Made by a program: the position numbers and the translations under genes. From NCBI RefSeq assembly GCF_036030735.1, contig NZ_CP107928.1, positions 7,936,001 through 8,000,000 of the forward strand: a stretch of 64,000 nucleotides of DNA, given 5' to 3'. The DNA is from Streptomyces sp. NBC_00425 (GTDB taxonomy: Bacteria > Actinomycetota > Actinomycetes > Streptomycetales > Streptomycetaceae). Within the stretch, counting starts at the first letter, position 1, and each line of letters begins with the position of its first letter. The notes below the pieces were generated by a model, which was not told where the DNA came from, searched no databases, and saw only the letters and a list, made by a program, of their open reading frames with translations. Of the stretch, positions 9,115-19,474 are shown piece by piece.

Positions 9115-9120
9115 CCGGCG

Positions 9121-12118
<2,998 letters not shown>

Positions 12119-12125
12119 GTTCTGT

Positions 12126-12200
12126 CGTTCGGACCAGGTCGCAGGGCACCGGCCTGGGCCTGTCGGTGCCGGCTCCCGCCTTTGCGGGGTGATCCGAACG
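12126..12200. terminator. Complex inverted repeat between convergent xylanase and lacI-type gene
   Basis: CGTTCGGA at 12126-12133 pairs with TCCGAACG at 12193-12200, and inside it GGCACCGG pairs with a CGGTGCC strand. Its position between convergent stops fits a bidirectional terminator. The long loop lowers confidence. Confidence 0.4.
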
Positions 12201-13250
12201 TCAGGCCCTGGCGCCACGGGGCGGCGCGGTGCTGGCCCGCACCACCAGCTCCGTGCCCAGCTCCACCCGCGGCGAGTCGGGGCGCTCGCCGCGGGCCAGG
12301 CTCAGGACCGTGCGGACGGCCAGTTTGCCCATCTCGGCCAGGGGCTGGCGGACGGTGGTCAGGGGCGGGGCCGACCAGCGGACCTCCGGCAGGTCGTCGA
12401 AGCCGACCACGCTCATGTCCTCCGGCGTCCGCAGACCGCGCCGGCGCAGCGCCTCGATCGCCCCGAGGGCCATCTGGTCGCTGGCCGCGAACACCGCGGT
12501 CGGCGGTTCGGGCAGGTCGAGCAGGGCGTTGCAGCCGGTGAAGCCCGATTCGGGGTGGAAGTCCCCGGGGACGACGAGGGCGTCGTCGACGGCGAGGCCT
12601 GCCGCCTCCAGGGCGGCCCGGTAGCCGTCGAAGCGGGCGCGCGAGCACAGCAGCCGGGACGGGCCCGCGATCAGGCCGATCCTGCGGTGGCCCAGCGAGA
12701 GAAGGTGCTCGGTGGCTGCCAGGCCGCCGGACCAGTTGGCCGCGCCGACGGTCGCCGTGTCGGCGGCGGGTGAGCCCGTCGGATCGACGACGACCAGCGG
12801 GACGCCCAGGACGCGCAGCTGCTCGTGCAGGGTGGGCTCCAGGGCCGAGGTGACCAGGACGACGCCGTCGGAGGCGCGCGAGCGCAGGTTGCGCATCCAC
12901 TCGCGGGCGTCGCCCGAGCGTCCGTGGATCGCCGACACCACCGTGCCGACCCCGGCCGCGTGGGCGGCCTCCTCCACCCCGCGGATGATCTCCACCGCCC
13001 ACGGGCTGTCGAGGTCGTTGAAGACCAGGTCGAGCAGGGAGGCGCGGGTCGGCGCCGAGGCGGGGCGCTTGCGGTAGCCGTGCAGCTGCAGCAGGTCCTC
13101 GACCCGGGCCCGTGTCCGCGGCGACACGTCGGAGCGGCCGTTGACCACCCGGGACACTGTCGGCACCGATACGCCGGCCTGCCGGGCGATCTCGGTGATC
13201 GTGACCCTGACCTCGACCCGGGACGCGGCCGTCGCATCGTCCGTCGTCAC
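12201..13250 (-). CDS. LacI-family transcriptional repressor (probable xylan-operon regulator)
   Basis: A 349-residue LacI/GalR protein. The N-terminal HTH (VTITEIARQAGVSVPTVSRV, about residues 16-35) is followed by the hinge helix, then a periplasmic-binding-protein-like effector domain (LLDLVFNDLDSPWAVEIIRG to the C-terminal TTVRQPLAEMGKLAV). GTG 13250 follows GGAGG by 6-7 bp. The gene is convergent with the xylanase. A half-site CGAAACTTCC lies at 13289-13298, about 40 bp upstream, suggesting autoregulation through the same box found at 7789. Effector is probably xylobiose by analogy with BxlR; that is inference. Confidence 0.92.
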   Translation of the reverse strand: MTTDDATAASRVEVRVTITEIARQAGVSVPTVSRVVNGRSDVSPRTRARVEDLLQLHGYRKRPASAPTRASLLDLVFNDLDSPWAVEIIRGVEEAAHAAGVGTVVSAIHGRSGDAREWMRNLRSRASDGVVLVTSALEPTLHEQLRVLGVPLVVVDPTGSPAADTATVGAANWSGGLAATEHLLSLGHRRIGLIAGPSRLLCSRARFDGYRAALEAAGLAVDDALVVPGDFHPESGFTGCNALLDLPEPPTAVFAASDQMALGAIEALRRRGLRTPEDMSVVGFDDLPEVRWSAPPLTTVRQPLAEMGKLAVRTVLSLARGERPDSPRVELGTELVVRASTAPPRGARA

Positions 13251-13399
13251 TGCCCACCTCCGCCGCCATCCGCTCCGGACGCCGCCGCCGAAACTTCCAG
13301 GAGTCTTCCGGAAAAAGCGCTGCCACGGGAGACGTTCACGGCGTCGTCTCGCGGGGAAACGGACCCGCTACCCGGAGTGACCGGCTCCGGACACGCGTC

Positions 13400-13434
13400 G
13401 GGGCCGGTTCGCAGTGGTCGCTGCGGCCGGCCCC
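13400..13434 (-). terminator. Terminator of the DUF5999 gene
   Basis: GGGGCCGG/CCGGCCCC arms with an inner GCAG/CTGC pair around TGGTCG form a strong hairpin about 70 bp past the minus-strand stop at 13507. Confidence 0.5.
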
Positions 13435-13506
13435 TCGAGTCTGCGGACGGCGGTCCCGCGCCGTCCGTGGGTACTGCGCCCGTCCGGCCGCCGCCGGGCA
13501 GGAGGC

Positions 13507-13695
13507 CTAGGCGGCGGTCACGACCCGGTGGGGAGCGATGACGCGGCCGTCCGGCAGGAGCTCACCGGTGTCCTCGAAGAGCAGGACGCCGTTGCACAGC
13601 AGGCTCCAGCCCTGTTCCGGGTGGTGCGCCACGAGGCGGGCGGACTCCCGGTCGGCTGAGGTCGCTGTGGGGCACGGTGGCTGGTGCTGGCACAT
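13507..13695 (-). CDS. DUF5999 family small protein
   Basis: A 62-residue protein recognised by its opening MCQHQPPCPTATSADRE and the core HHPEQGWSLLCNGVLLFED, the pattern of the Streptomyces DUF5999 family. The Cys/His pair pattern at the N terminus (C2, H4, C8) could bind metal; function is unknown. The frame is open to 13875, but family members begin at the MCQHQ methionine, ATG 13695. The ribosome site there is weak. Monocistronic, with a hairpin downstream. Confidence 0.82.
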   Translation of the reverse strand: MCQHQPPCPTATSADRESARLVAHHPEQGWSLLCNGVLLFEDTGELLPDGRVIAPHRVVTAA

Positions 13696-14038
13696 GGATG
13701 GGAACTTCCGCTCTGGCGTGAGATGTGAGATGGATGTGGTGTCTGTCCCGCGGCGTGAAACGTCGTTCATGGCCGCCCCCCGTTGTGATAAGTCGGTCGG
13801 AACCAGTGTTGCCCCACGGAGGCCGATCCGCAGGGATTTCGCGGCACCGCTTCTCACAGGTTCAGGACGCGTCACCCGCGCGGGCGGTTCATCGCCACCG
13901 CACCGTCCGTTCGGGTGGTTCCCGGTGGCCGGATAGGGCTAGGCCACGCCCTGGTCCGGTGTCCTGGTCGGCATGCGGGCGCGCAGCGCCGTACCCCGTC
14001 ACCAAGGGCGGGACGACGGGGTACGGGGGCCGGGAGGG
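13696..14038. other. Intergenic stretch
   Basis: No gene is supported. The right end contains a terminator hairpin at 13989-14026 and the left end the presumed promoter of the DUF5999 gene. Confidence 0.5.
13989..14026 (-). terminator. Terminator downstream of the 14039-14629 gene
   Basis: CCGTACCCCGTC at 13989-14000 and GACGGGGTACGG at 14015-14026 form a perfect 12-bp stem with a 14-nt loop, 13 bp after the minus-strand stop. Confidence 0.6.
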
Positions 14039-14629
14039 TCAGGCGGGTGAGCCGAGCAGCGGGGGCGGCGCGGGCGTGACCCGGAGGGTGAGCACCGGGA
14101 GCAGCTCGGCGACCCGGTGCGGGCGGTGGGCGGCGATCCCGGGCGGCGCCGGGGCCAGCGGAACCAGCAGGTCGGCCGGATCGGGGTGACCGGTGGTGCC
14201 GTCCGAAGCGCTGTCGCCGTGCAGCCACAGCGTGAGCATGTAGAGCCCCGGTACCGACAGCAGGCGTGCCTGGCAGGGCTGGGCGACCGACTCGGCCTGA
14301 CGCAGGGCCCGCTCCGTGGAGGCGATGTAAGGGCCTTCGAAGAAGTGCGAGAACGCCCAGCCGTCCGGGGTGAGCCGGGTCTCGGCAGCGGCCACGGCCC
14401 GGTCGCCGCAGCGGATCAGGAACCGCCAGCCGGCCAGCCGGGTCTCGGCCAGGCCTTCCGGGGTGATCGCGTCCAGGACGTGCAGAGGCAGGGGGAGGTC
14501 GGGAACGGCGTCCTGCTGGGCGGTGCGCAGGGACGGCGTGCGGGCTTCGTGGACGGCGGTGGGGGAACCGAGTGCCGTGAGGACCGAGCGCAGTGCGGGC
14601 GCGGGAGCCGGGGGGACATGCAAAGGCAT
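14039..14629 (-). CDS. Conserved hypothetical protein
   Basis: A 196-residue soluble protein I cannot assign to a named family. Visible features are a Pro/Ala-rich N terminus, a central alpha/beta-looking segment (GWRFLIRCGDRAVAAAETRL; WAFSHFFEGPYIASTERALR) and a hydrophobic strand (LLSVPGLYMLTLWLHGD) before a Pro-rich tail. There is no signal peptide or membrane helix. Coding character is good and ATG 14629 has a GAGAGG site upstream. It stands alone with its own terminator. Its composition fits a Streptomyces-specific protein; function unknown. Confidence 0.7.
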   Translation of the reverse strand: MPLHVPPAPAPALRSVLTALGSPTAVHEARTPSLRTAQQDAVPDLPLPLHVLDAITPEGLAETRLAGWRFLIRCGDRAVAAAETRLTPDGWAFSHFFEGPYIASTERALRQAESVAQPCQARLLSVPGLYMLTLWLHGDSASDGTTGHPDPADLLVPLAPAPPGIAAHRPHRVAELLPVLTLRVTPAPPPLLGSPA

Positions 14630-15204
14630 GGTGGGTCGCCTCTCAATTCGACAGGCACGGTGGCGCGAGGGCGTGGGCGGACGGCGCTGTCAGCTAGCTC
14701 TCGAGGTCGGAGAGGCGGGGGCCGGGTCTGGGAGAGAGTGCGGGGGGTGCGCGAGCGGCCTGCCGTCTCCTCGACGACAGGCTCCTTCGACCGTGGGCGC
14801 CAACCTTCTCTGCCTTGTTCGCGGAGTTTATACGACACGTGTTCAGACTGTGTTTCGTCTAGTCGATTCCGGGACACTCGGCAAGGGTTCTATCGGTCGG
14901 CGATACGTGTGAAAAATCCCGATTCCGAGCGGGTCGCTCCTCGATGACCTCGGGTTGTGACACGCCGGACGGTCGGCCCATTCTCGTCGGCGTTTTTCAC
15001 GAGTTCCCGATTTCACCTAATGAGCGTCCGGCACCATGCCCGGTGAATGTGCCACCGGTCACTTCCGGTGGCTTTGGGTCAGCGTAGCGGCCGATGCCTC
15101 CCGCCGGGGACGTTATCGATCGGCAGGGCTGGGCATCATTGCACCTGACCCCGGGACCACCGGCGGCCGCACCGCCGGGCCGCCACGCGAGGAAGGACGC
15201 TTCG
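14630..15204. other. Intergenic region, 575 bp
   Basis: Divergent gap between the hypothetical gene and the GCS2-family gene. It is markedly more A/T-rich around 14810-14900 and 14960-15030 than its surroundings, as expected for promoters. No gene, RNA or strong repeat is recognisable. Confidence 0.45.
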
Positions 15205-16722
15205 ATGGGGGAGAAGGTCGTGGCAGGCGCGTTCGACCTGTCCGATCGTCGGGACTACCGGGACAAGCTCCGGAAGTGCCTGACGGGGCTCGAGCGACTC
15301 CTGGCCCAGAAGCGCTTCGACCGACCCAAGAACTTCATGGGTCTCGAGATCGAACTGAATCTCGCGGGTGCCGACGGACTGCCGAAAATGTTGAATGGCG
15401 AGGTGCTGGAGCGGATCGCGAGCCGCGATTTCCAAACAGAACTCGCCATGTTCAACCTGGAAGTCAACATAGCTCCACACCGATTGGGCGGCCGCGTATT
15501 CGATCGACTCGCGGAGGAAATCCGTACGTCACTGGCATATGCCCACCGAAAGGCGGGCGAGGTCGACGCGGGAATCGTGATGATCGGTATTCTGCCGACG
15601 CTCGACCGTGACGACCTGGTCTCGTCGAACCTGTCGGACGTCGATCGCTACACCCTCCTCAACGACCAGATCGTGGCCGCCCGCGGCGAGGACTTCGCCC
15701 TCGAGATCGAGGGGGTGGAGCGGCTGTCGTGCACGTCGAAGTCGATCGTGCCGGAGGCGGCCTGCACCTCCGTGCAGCTTCATCTGCAGGTGACGCCGGG
15801 CCGTTTCGCCGCCGTGTGGAACGCGGCGCAGTCCGTCGCCGCCGCGCAGATCGCCGTCGGCGCCAACTCGCCCTTCCTGTTCGGCCACGAGCTGTGGCGG
15901 GAGTCGCGGCCCCCGCTCTTCCAGCAGGCCACCGACACCCGGCCGCCGGAACTCCAGGCGCAGGGCGTCCGCCCGCGGACGTGGTTCGGGGAGAAGTGGA
16001 TCAGCTCGGCCCAGGAGCTGTTCGAGGAGAACGTGCGCTTCTTCCCGCCGTTGCTGCCCATCTGCGACGACGAGGACCCGCTCGACGTCCTCGAGGCGGG
16101 AGGGGTGCCCTCGCTCGCCGAACTCGTCCTGCACAACGGCACCGTCTACCGCTGGAACCGGCCCGTCTACGGCATCGCCGACGGCGTCCCGCACCTGCGG
16201 GTGGAGAACCGCGTGCTGCCCGCCGGACCGACCGTGACCGACGTGATCGCGAACGCGGCCTTCTACTACGGCGTCGTCCGGGCCCTGGCGGAGGAGTCTC
16301 GGCCGGTGTGGTCCCGGCTGCCGTTCGAGACGGCCGAGGCCAACTTCGACGCGGCCTGCCGGCACGGGATCGAGGCCCGGCTGCTGTGGCCGCGGCGCGG
16401 GCGGCTGGGGGGTCTGGTCGAGGTGGACGCGGTGAGTCTCGTACGGGACGAGCTGCTGCCGCTGGCCGAGGCGGGGCTGGACGCCTGGGGGGTGGATCCG
16501 GCCGACCGCGATCTGTACCTCGGGGTCATCGAGGAACGGTGCCGGCGACGGACCAACGGGGCGTCCTGGCAAGTGGCGACCTTCCACCGGGCGGTGGAGG
16601 CCGGGATGTCGCGGGACACCGCGCTGGCGGCGACCACGCGGCGGTACGCGGAGCTGATGCACGCGGACGACCCGGTGCACACCTGGCCCGTGGGGCTGCC
16701 CGAGCTCGCGCCGAGCGCCTGA
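15205..16722 (+). CDS. Glutamate-cysteine ligase family (GCS2) protein
   Basis: A 505-residue ATP-dependent carboxylate-amine ligase-like protein. The MGLEIELNLAG stretch at residues 45-55 is the conserved glutamate-rich start of the catalytic fold, and LEVNIAPHRLGG, SIVPEAACTSVQLHLQV and RVENRVLPAGPTVTDV are typical of this group. Streptomyces make mycothiol and ergothioneine rather than glutathione, so the physiological product may be a gamma-glutamyl compound other than gamma-glutamylcysteine (EgtA-like chemistry is one option). ATG 15205 follows GAGGAAGGA. The stop is followed immediately by heptamer repeats. Family assignment is sound; substrate is not shown. Confidence 0.85.
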   Translation: MGEKVVAGAFDLSDRRDYRDKLRKCLTGLERLLAQKRFDRPKNFMGLEIELNLAGADGLPKMLNGEVLERIASRDFQTELAMFNLEVNIAPHRLGGRVFDRLAEEIRTSLAYAHRKAGEVDAGIVMIGILPTLDRDDLVSSNLSDVDRYTLLNDQIVAARGEDFALEIEGVERLSCTSKSIVPEAACTSVQLHLQVTPGRFAAVWNAAQSVAAAQIAVGANSPFLFGHELWRESRPPLFQQATDTRPPELQAQGVRPRTWFGEKWISSAQELFEENVRFFPPLLPICDDEDPLDVLEAGGVPSLAELVLHNGTVYRWNRPVYGIADGVPHLRVENRVLPAGPTVTDVIANAAFYYGVVRALAEESRPVWSRLPFETAEANFDAACRHGIEARLLWPRRGRLGGLVEVDAVSLVRDELLPLAEAGLDAWGVDPADRDLYLGVIEERCRRRTNGASWQVATFHRAVEAGMSRDTALAATTRRYAELMHADDPVHTWPVGLPELAPSA

Positions 16723-17406
16723 CGCGTGCCGCGTGCCGCGTGCCGCGTGACGCCAGAACGGTGGGCGGCTGGTCGCCTGGTGCCTGGTGCCTGGTGCCTG
16801 GTGCCTGGTGCCTGGTGCCTGATGCCTGAGAGGCGGGAGGCTGAGCGCCTGATGTCTGATCGGCGAGCAGCCGGCCACCTGATGTCCGCGCGGTGGGCGG
16901 CTGGTCGCACGTTGTCCGCGCGGTGGGCGCATCATGCCGGAGCGCCGGGGCCGCCGGGTTGAGTTCTGCGGGCGGCGTGACCGGGTTCGGGGGGCCTCGC
17001 GGTCGGTGTCCCGGCTCTCGTCCGCGGGCGGCGCGTCCGTGCCCGGTGCGCGCTCCGGTGACGCGGGCGGTGCCCCCTGGCGTGATCCGCCGTGGGGGTG
17101 AGCGCGGAGGAGGTCGTGACGGCCGTCGTCTGCGCCGGAGCGTGCGAGGACGGGGGTCGCTGCCGGCTCCCCCGTACGGATCGGGCAAGCTGTGACCTCC
17201 CACGACGGTGACGTCCCTGCATGGCGGCCGGCGGCGGCTCCCCGCCGCACGGCCCGCGAAGCGGAGGGGCGCTCTGTACGGGGCGCCCGTCCTCTCGTCG
17301 TCCTGCCACGCACGGTCTTCACAGCTTCGTCCGAGAGCCTGGCGGGGCAGTGGTGGGAGCAGGGTCACGCAACCGGAGGCAGGTGTACAGGTGGAGGCAG
17401 GGTTCG
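16723..17406. other. Repeat-rich intergenic region, 684 bp
   Basis: No credible gene: small frames here encode only repeat translations. It contains two heptamer tracts just after the ligase stop and, at about 16855-16935, degenerate copies of a unit including GCGCGGTGGGCG. The right end holds the promoter and ribosome site of the CPBP gene. Confidence 0.5.
16724..16830. repeat. Heptamer tandem repeats (two families)
   Basis: GCGTGCC is repeated three times plus one variant at 16724-16751. GCCTGGT is repeated six times perfectly at 16775-16816, then as GCCTGAT and GCCTGAG to 16830. Both begin within about 55 bp of the ligase stop codon. Seven-base units shift frame with each copy, so they are slippage-prone. 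Confidence 0.9.
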
Positions 17407-18186
17407 TTGGCTGATTCTTTTCCGCAGGAACGGTTCTCGCGACGGATTTTCCGTGACGAGACGCTGCTCGTTCTGGGGGTCTCGCTCGGTGCGAGCGGTG
17501 TGTCCGCCCTGATCAGTTTTGTCGGCTCGGTCACCAAGCCGGGGGGTCTGAAGGACCAGGCGGCGACCCTCAATGCCTCGGCCGCGCCCGGCCGCCCGTG
17601 GCTCGATCTTGCCTGGCAGCTGTTCGGGATCGCCACGGCGTTGGTCCCGGTGGCGCTCGTCGCGCACTTCCTGCTGCGCGAGGGTCAGGGGCTGCGCACG
17701 CTCGGCTTCGACCGCACCCGCCCCTGGCCGGACCTCGGCCGCGGGGCTGCCGTCGCGGCGGTGATCGGCAGCACCGGCATCGCCTTCTACCTGGCGGCCC
17801 GGGGACTCGGCTTCAACCTGACGGTGGTGCCGGAGGCGCTGCCCGACGTGTGGTGGAAGTACCCGGTGCTGGTGCTGTCCGCGCTGCAGAACGCGATCCT
17901 CGAAGAGGTCATCGTCGTCGGGTATCTGCTGCGCAGGCTCGGCCAGTTGGGGTGGACGCCGGGCACCGCGCTGGTGGCCAGCTCGGTGCTGCGCGGCTCG
18001 TACCACCTCTACCAGGGCATCGGCGGCTTCATCGGCAACATGGTGATGGGCGTGGTGTTCGTCTACCTCTACCGGCGCTGGGGCCGGGTGGGCCCCCTCG
18101 TGGTGGCCCACTCGCTGCTCGACATCGGGGCCTTCGTGGGATATGCGCTGCTGGCGGGAAAGGTGGGGTGGCTGCCCACGGCGTGA
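17407..18186 (+). CDS. CPBP family intramembrane protease
   Basis: An integral membrane protein of 259 residues with about seven membrane segments. The CPBP/CAAX-protease motifs are present: paired glutamates E166-E167 followed by R176-R177 (EEVIVVGYLLRRL), His200 in GSYHLYQG, and His235 with Asp239 in VVAHSLLDI. The family includes prenyl-protein endoproteases and bacteriocin self-immunity proteins; targets in Streptomyces are unknown. TTG 17407 is chosen because GGAGG ends 9 bp upstream; GTG 17383 in the same frame also has a GGAGG but only 3 bp away. The gene is convergent with the PhzF-like gene, with 9 bp between stops. Confidence 0.85.
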   Translation: MADSFPQERFSRRIFRDETLLVLGVSLGASGVSALISFVGSVTKPGGLKDQAATLNASAAPGRPWLDLAWQLFGIATALVPVALVAHFLLREGQGLRTLGFDRTRPWPDLGRGAAVAAVIGSTGIAFYLAARGLGFNLTVVPEALPDVWWKYPVLVLSALQNAILEEVIVVGYLLRRLGQLGWTPGTALVASSVLRGSYHLYQGIGGFIGNMVMGVVFVYLYRRWGRVGPLVVAHSLLDIGAFVGYALLAGKVGWLPTA

Positions 18187-18195
18187 ACCGCGAGC

Positions 18196-19005
18196 TCAGA
18201 CCAGCAGTTCGCCCTCGATGACGGTGACCGCGCGGCCGTTCAACAGGGTGCGGTCGCCGCTCAGTTCGGTCCGCACGCGGCCGGAGCGCGGGGAGGCCTG
18301 GAGGCCGGTCAGCGCGGTGCGGCCGAGACGTTCGGACCAGTACGGGGCGAGAGCGGTGTGGGCGCTGCCCGTCACCGGGTCCTCGTCGATGCCGACGTTC
18401 GGGAAGAAGCAGCGGGAGACGAAGTCGTATCCCCGGGCGGAGTCCTCGGCGCGGGCGGTGGCGATGACGCCGCGGCGGGAACAGGCGGCGAGGGCCCTGT
18501 GGTCCGGCCGCAGGGCGCGCACCGTCTTCTCGTCGGCCAGCTCGATCAGCAGATCGCCGATGTGCGGGCCGGTGTCGAGGCAGGCGAGCGGTTCGGCGCC
18601 CAGCGCTCCGGCGAGGGCCGCCGGGACGTCCACCGTGGTCAGTGGGGCGGTCGGGAAGTCCAGGGTGATCGAGCCGTCCTCGGCGGGCGTGGCCACCAGG
18701 ACCCCGCTGCGGGTGGCGAACCGCACCGGGCCGGCGTGGACGCCCGTCGTGTGCAGGACATGTGCCGTGGCCAGCGTGGCGTGTCCGCACATGTCGACCT
18801 CGGTGACGGGGGTGAACCAGCGCAGGGCCCAGTCCGCGTCGCCGCCCTCGGGGAGGGGATGGGCGAACGCCGTCTCCGCGTGGTTGATCTCCAGGGCCAC
18901 GTTCTGGAGTCGGCGGTCCTCGGGGAAGGCGTCCAGGAGCAGGACCCCGGCCGGATTGCCGGCGAAGGGGCGGTCGGTGAAGGCGTCGACGATTCGCATC
19001 CGCAT
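18196..19005 (-). CDS. PhzF family isomerase/epimerase
   Basis: A 269-residue protein with the diaminopimelate-epimerase-like fold of PhzF. It begins RIVDAFTDRPFAGNPAGV. The catalytic acid is Glu44 in NHAETAFA, and CGHATLA and IDEDPVTGSAH are the phosphate-cradle-type motifs. PhzF itself isomerises a phenazine precursor; most chromosomal homologues have unknown substrates and no phenazine genes are here. ATG 19005 is supported by TAACGT seven bases upstream, giving a leaderless transcript. Confidence 0.92.
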   Translation of the reverse strand: MRMRIVDAFTDRPFAGNPAGVLLLDAFPEDRRLQNVALEINHAETAFAHPLPEGGDADWALRWFTPVTEVDMCGHATLATAHVLHTTGVHAGPVRFATRSGVLVATPAEDGSITLDFPTAPLTTVDVPAALAGALGAEPLACLDTGPHIGDLLIELADEKTVRALRPDHRALAACSRRGVIATARAEDSARGYDFVSRCFFPNVGIDEDPVTGSAHTALAPYWSERLGRTALTGLQASPRSGRVRTELSGDRTLLNGRAVTVIEGELLV

Positions 19006-19474
19006 GCGGGTGACGTTAGGAGGCGGGCGGCGCCGTCGGCCAAGGCCAATCCGCGGTGTGTGGCCCGGTTGCGGCGCGTCGGCGGCGGAGACGCCGGGCT
19101 GACGGTCGGCGGGCGGACCCCGCTCGTCGATCCCGTCCGCCGGTTCCTGGCGGCGACCCGCTCGTCGATCCCGTCCGCCGGTTCCAGGTGCCGACCCGCC
19201 CGTCGATTCTGGCCGCCGGTCCCTCCTGCCGACCCCCGTGACGGTCCGCTCGTCGTGTCCGGTCCTCCGGCGTGGCCCGTGGCCGGTGTGGCGCGGCGGG
19301 GGCGGGGTCGGGGGCGCCCGGGCCGTCGTACGGTCCGGCGTCGTCGCAGGTCATCCGCGTCGTCGAGCGGGCCTTCGCATCCGTGCGCAGGGCTCTCGCG
19401 AAGCGGCGGTGGCGGAACCCTGGGATGCTGGGAGGAGCGTTACGCATGACCTGACGACCGGGGCGGTGAGCGCC
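19006..19474. other. Divergent intergenic region with 38-bp repeats
   Basis: The gap between the PhzF-like gene and the LuxR-type gene. It carries a three-copy tandem repeat at about 19116-19230 and the likely promoter of the regulator near 19430-19465. No gene is supported, although the regulator frame stays open to 19238. Confidence 0.5.
19116..19240. repeat. Tandem repeat, 38-39 bp unit, three copies
   Basis: Units start at 19116, 19155 and 19193 and share GACCCGCTCGTCGATCCCG and CCGCCGGTTCC, with the third copy diverged. A fourth copy begins at 19231 and is truncated. It lies upstream of the LuxR-type gene. Confidence 0.85.

Noticed and set aside
16726..16962. A 78-codon frame across the heptamer tract
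   Set aside because: It only translates the repeats (GAWCLVP...), has no ribosome site and no similarity.
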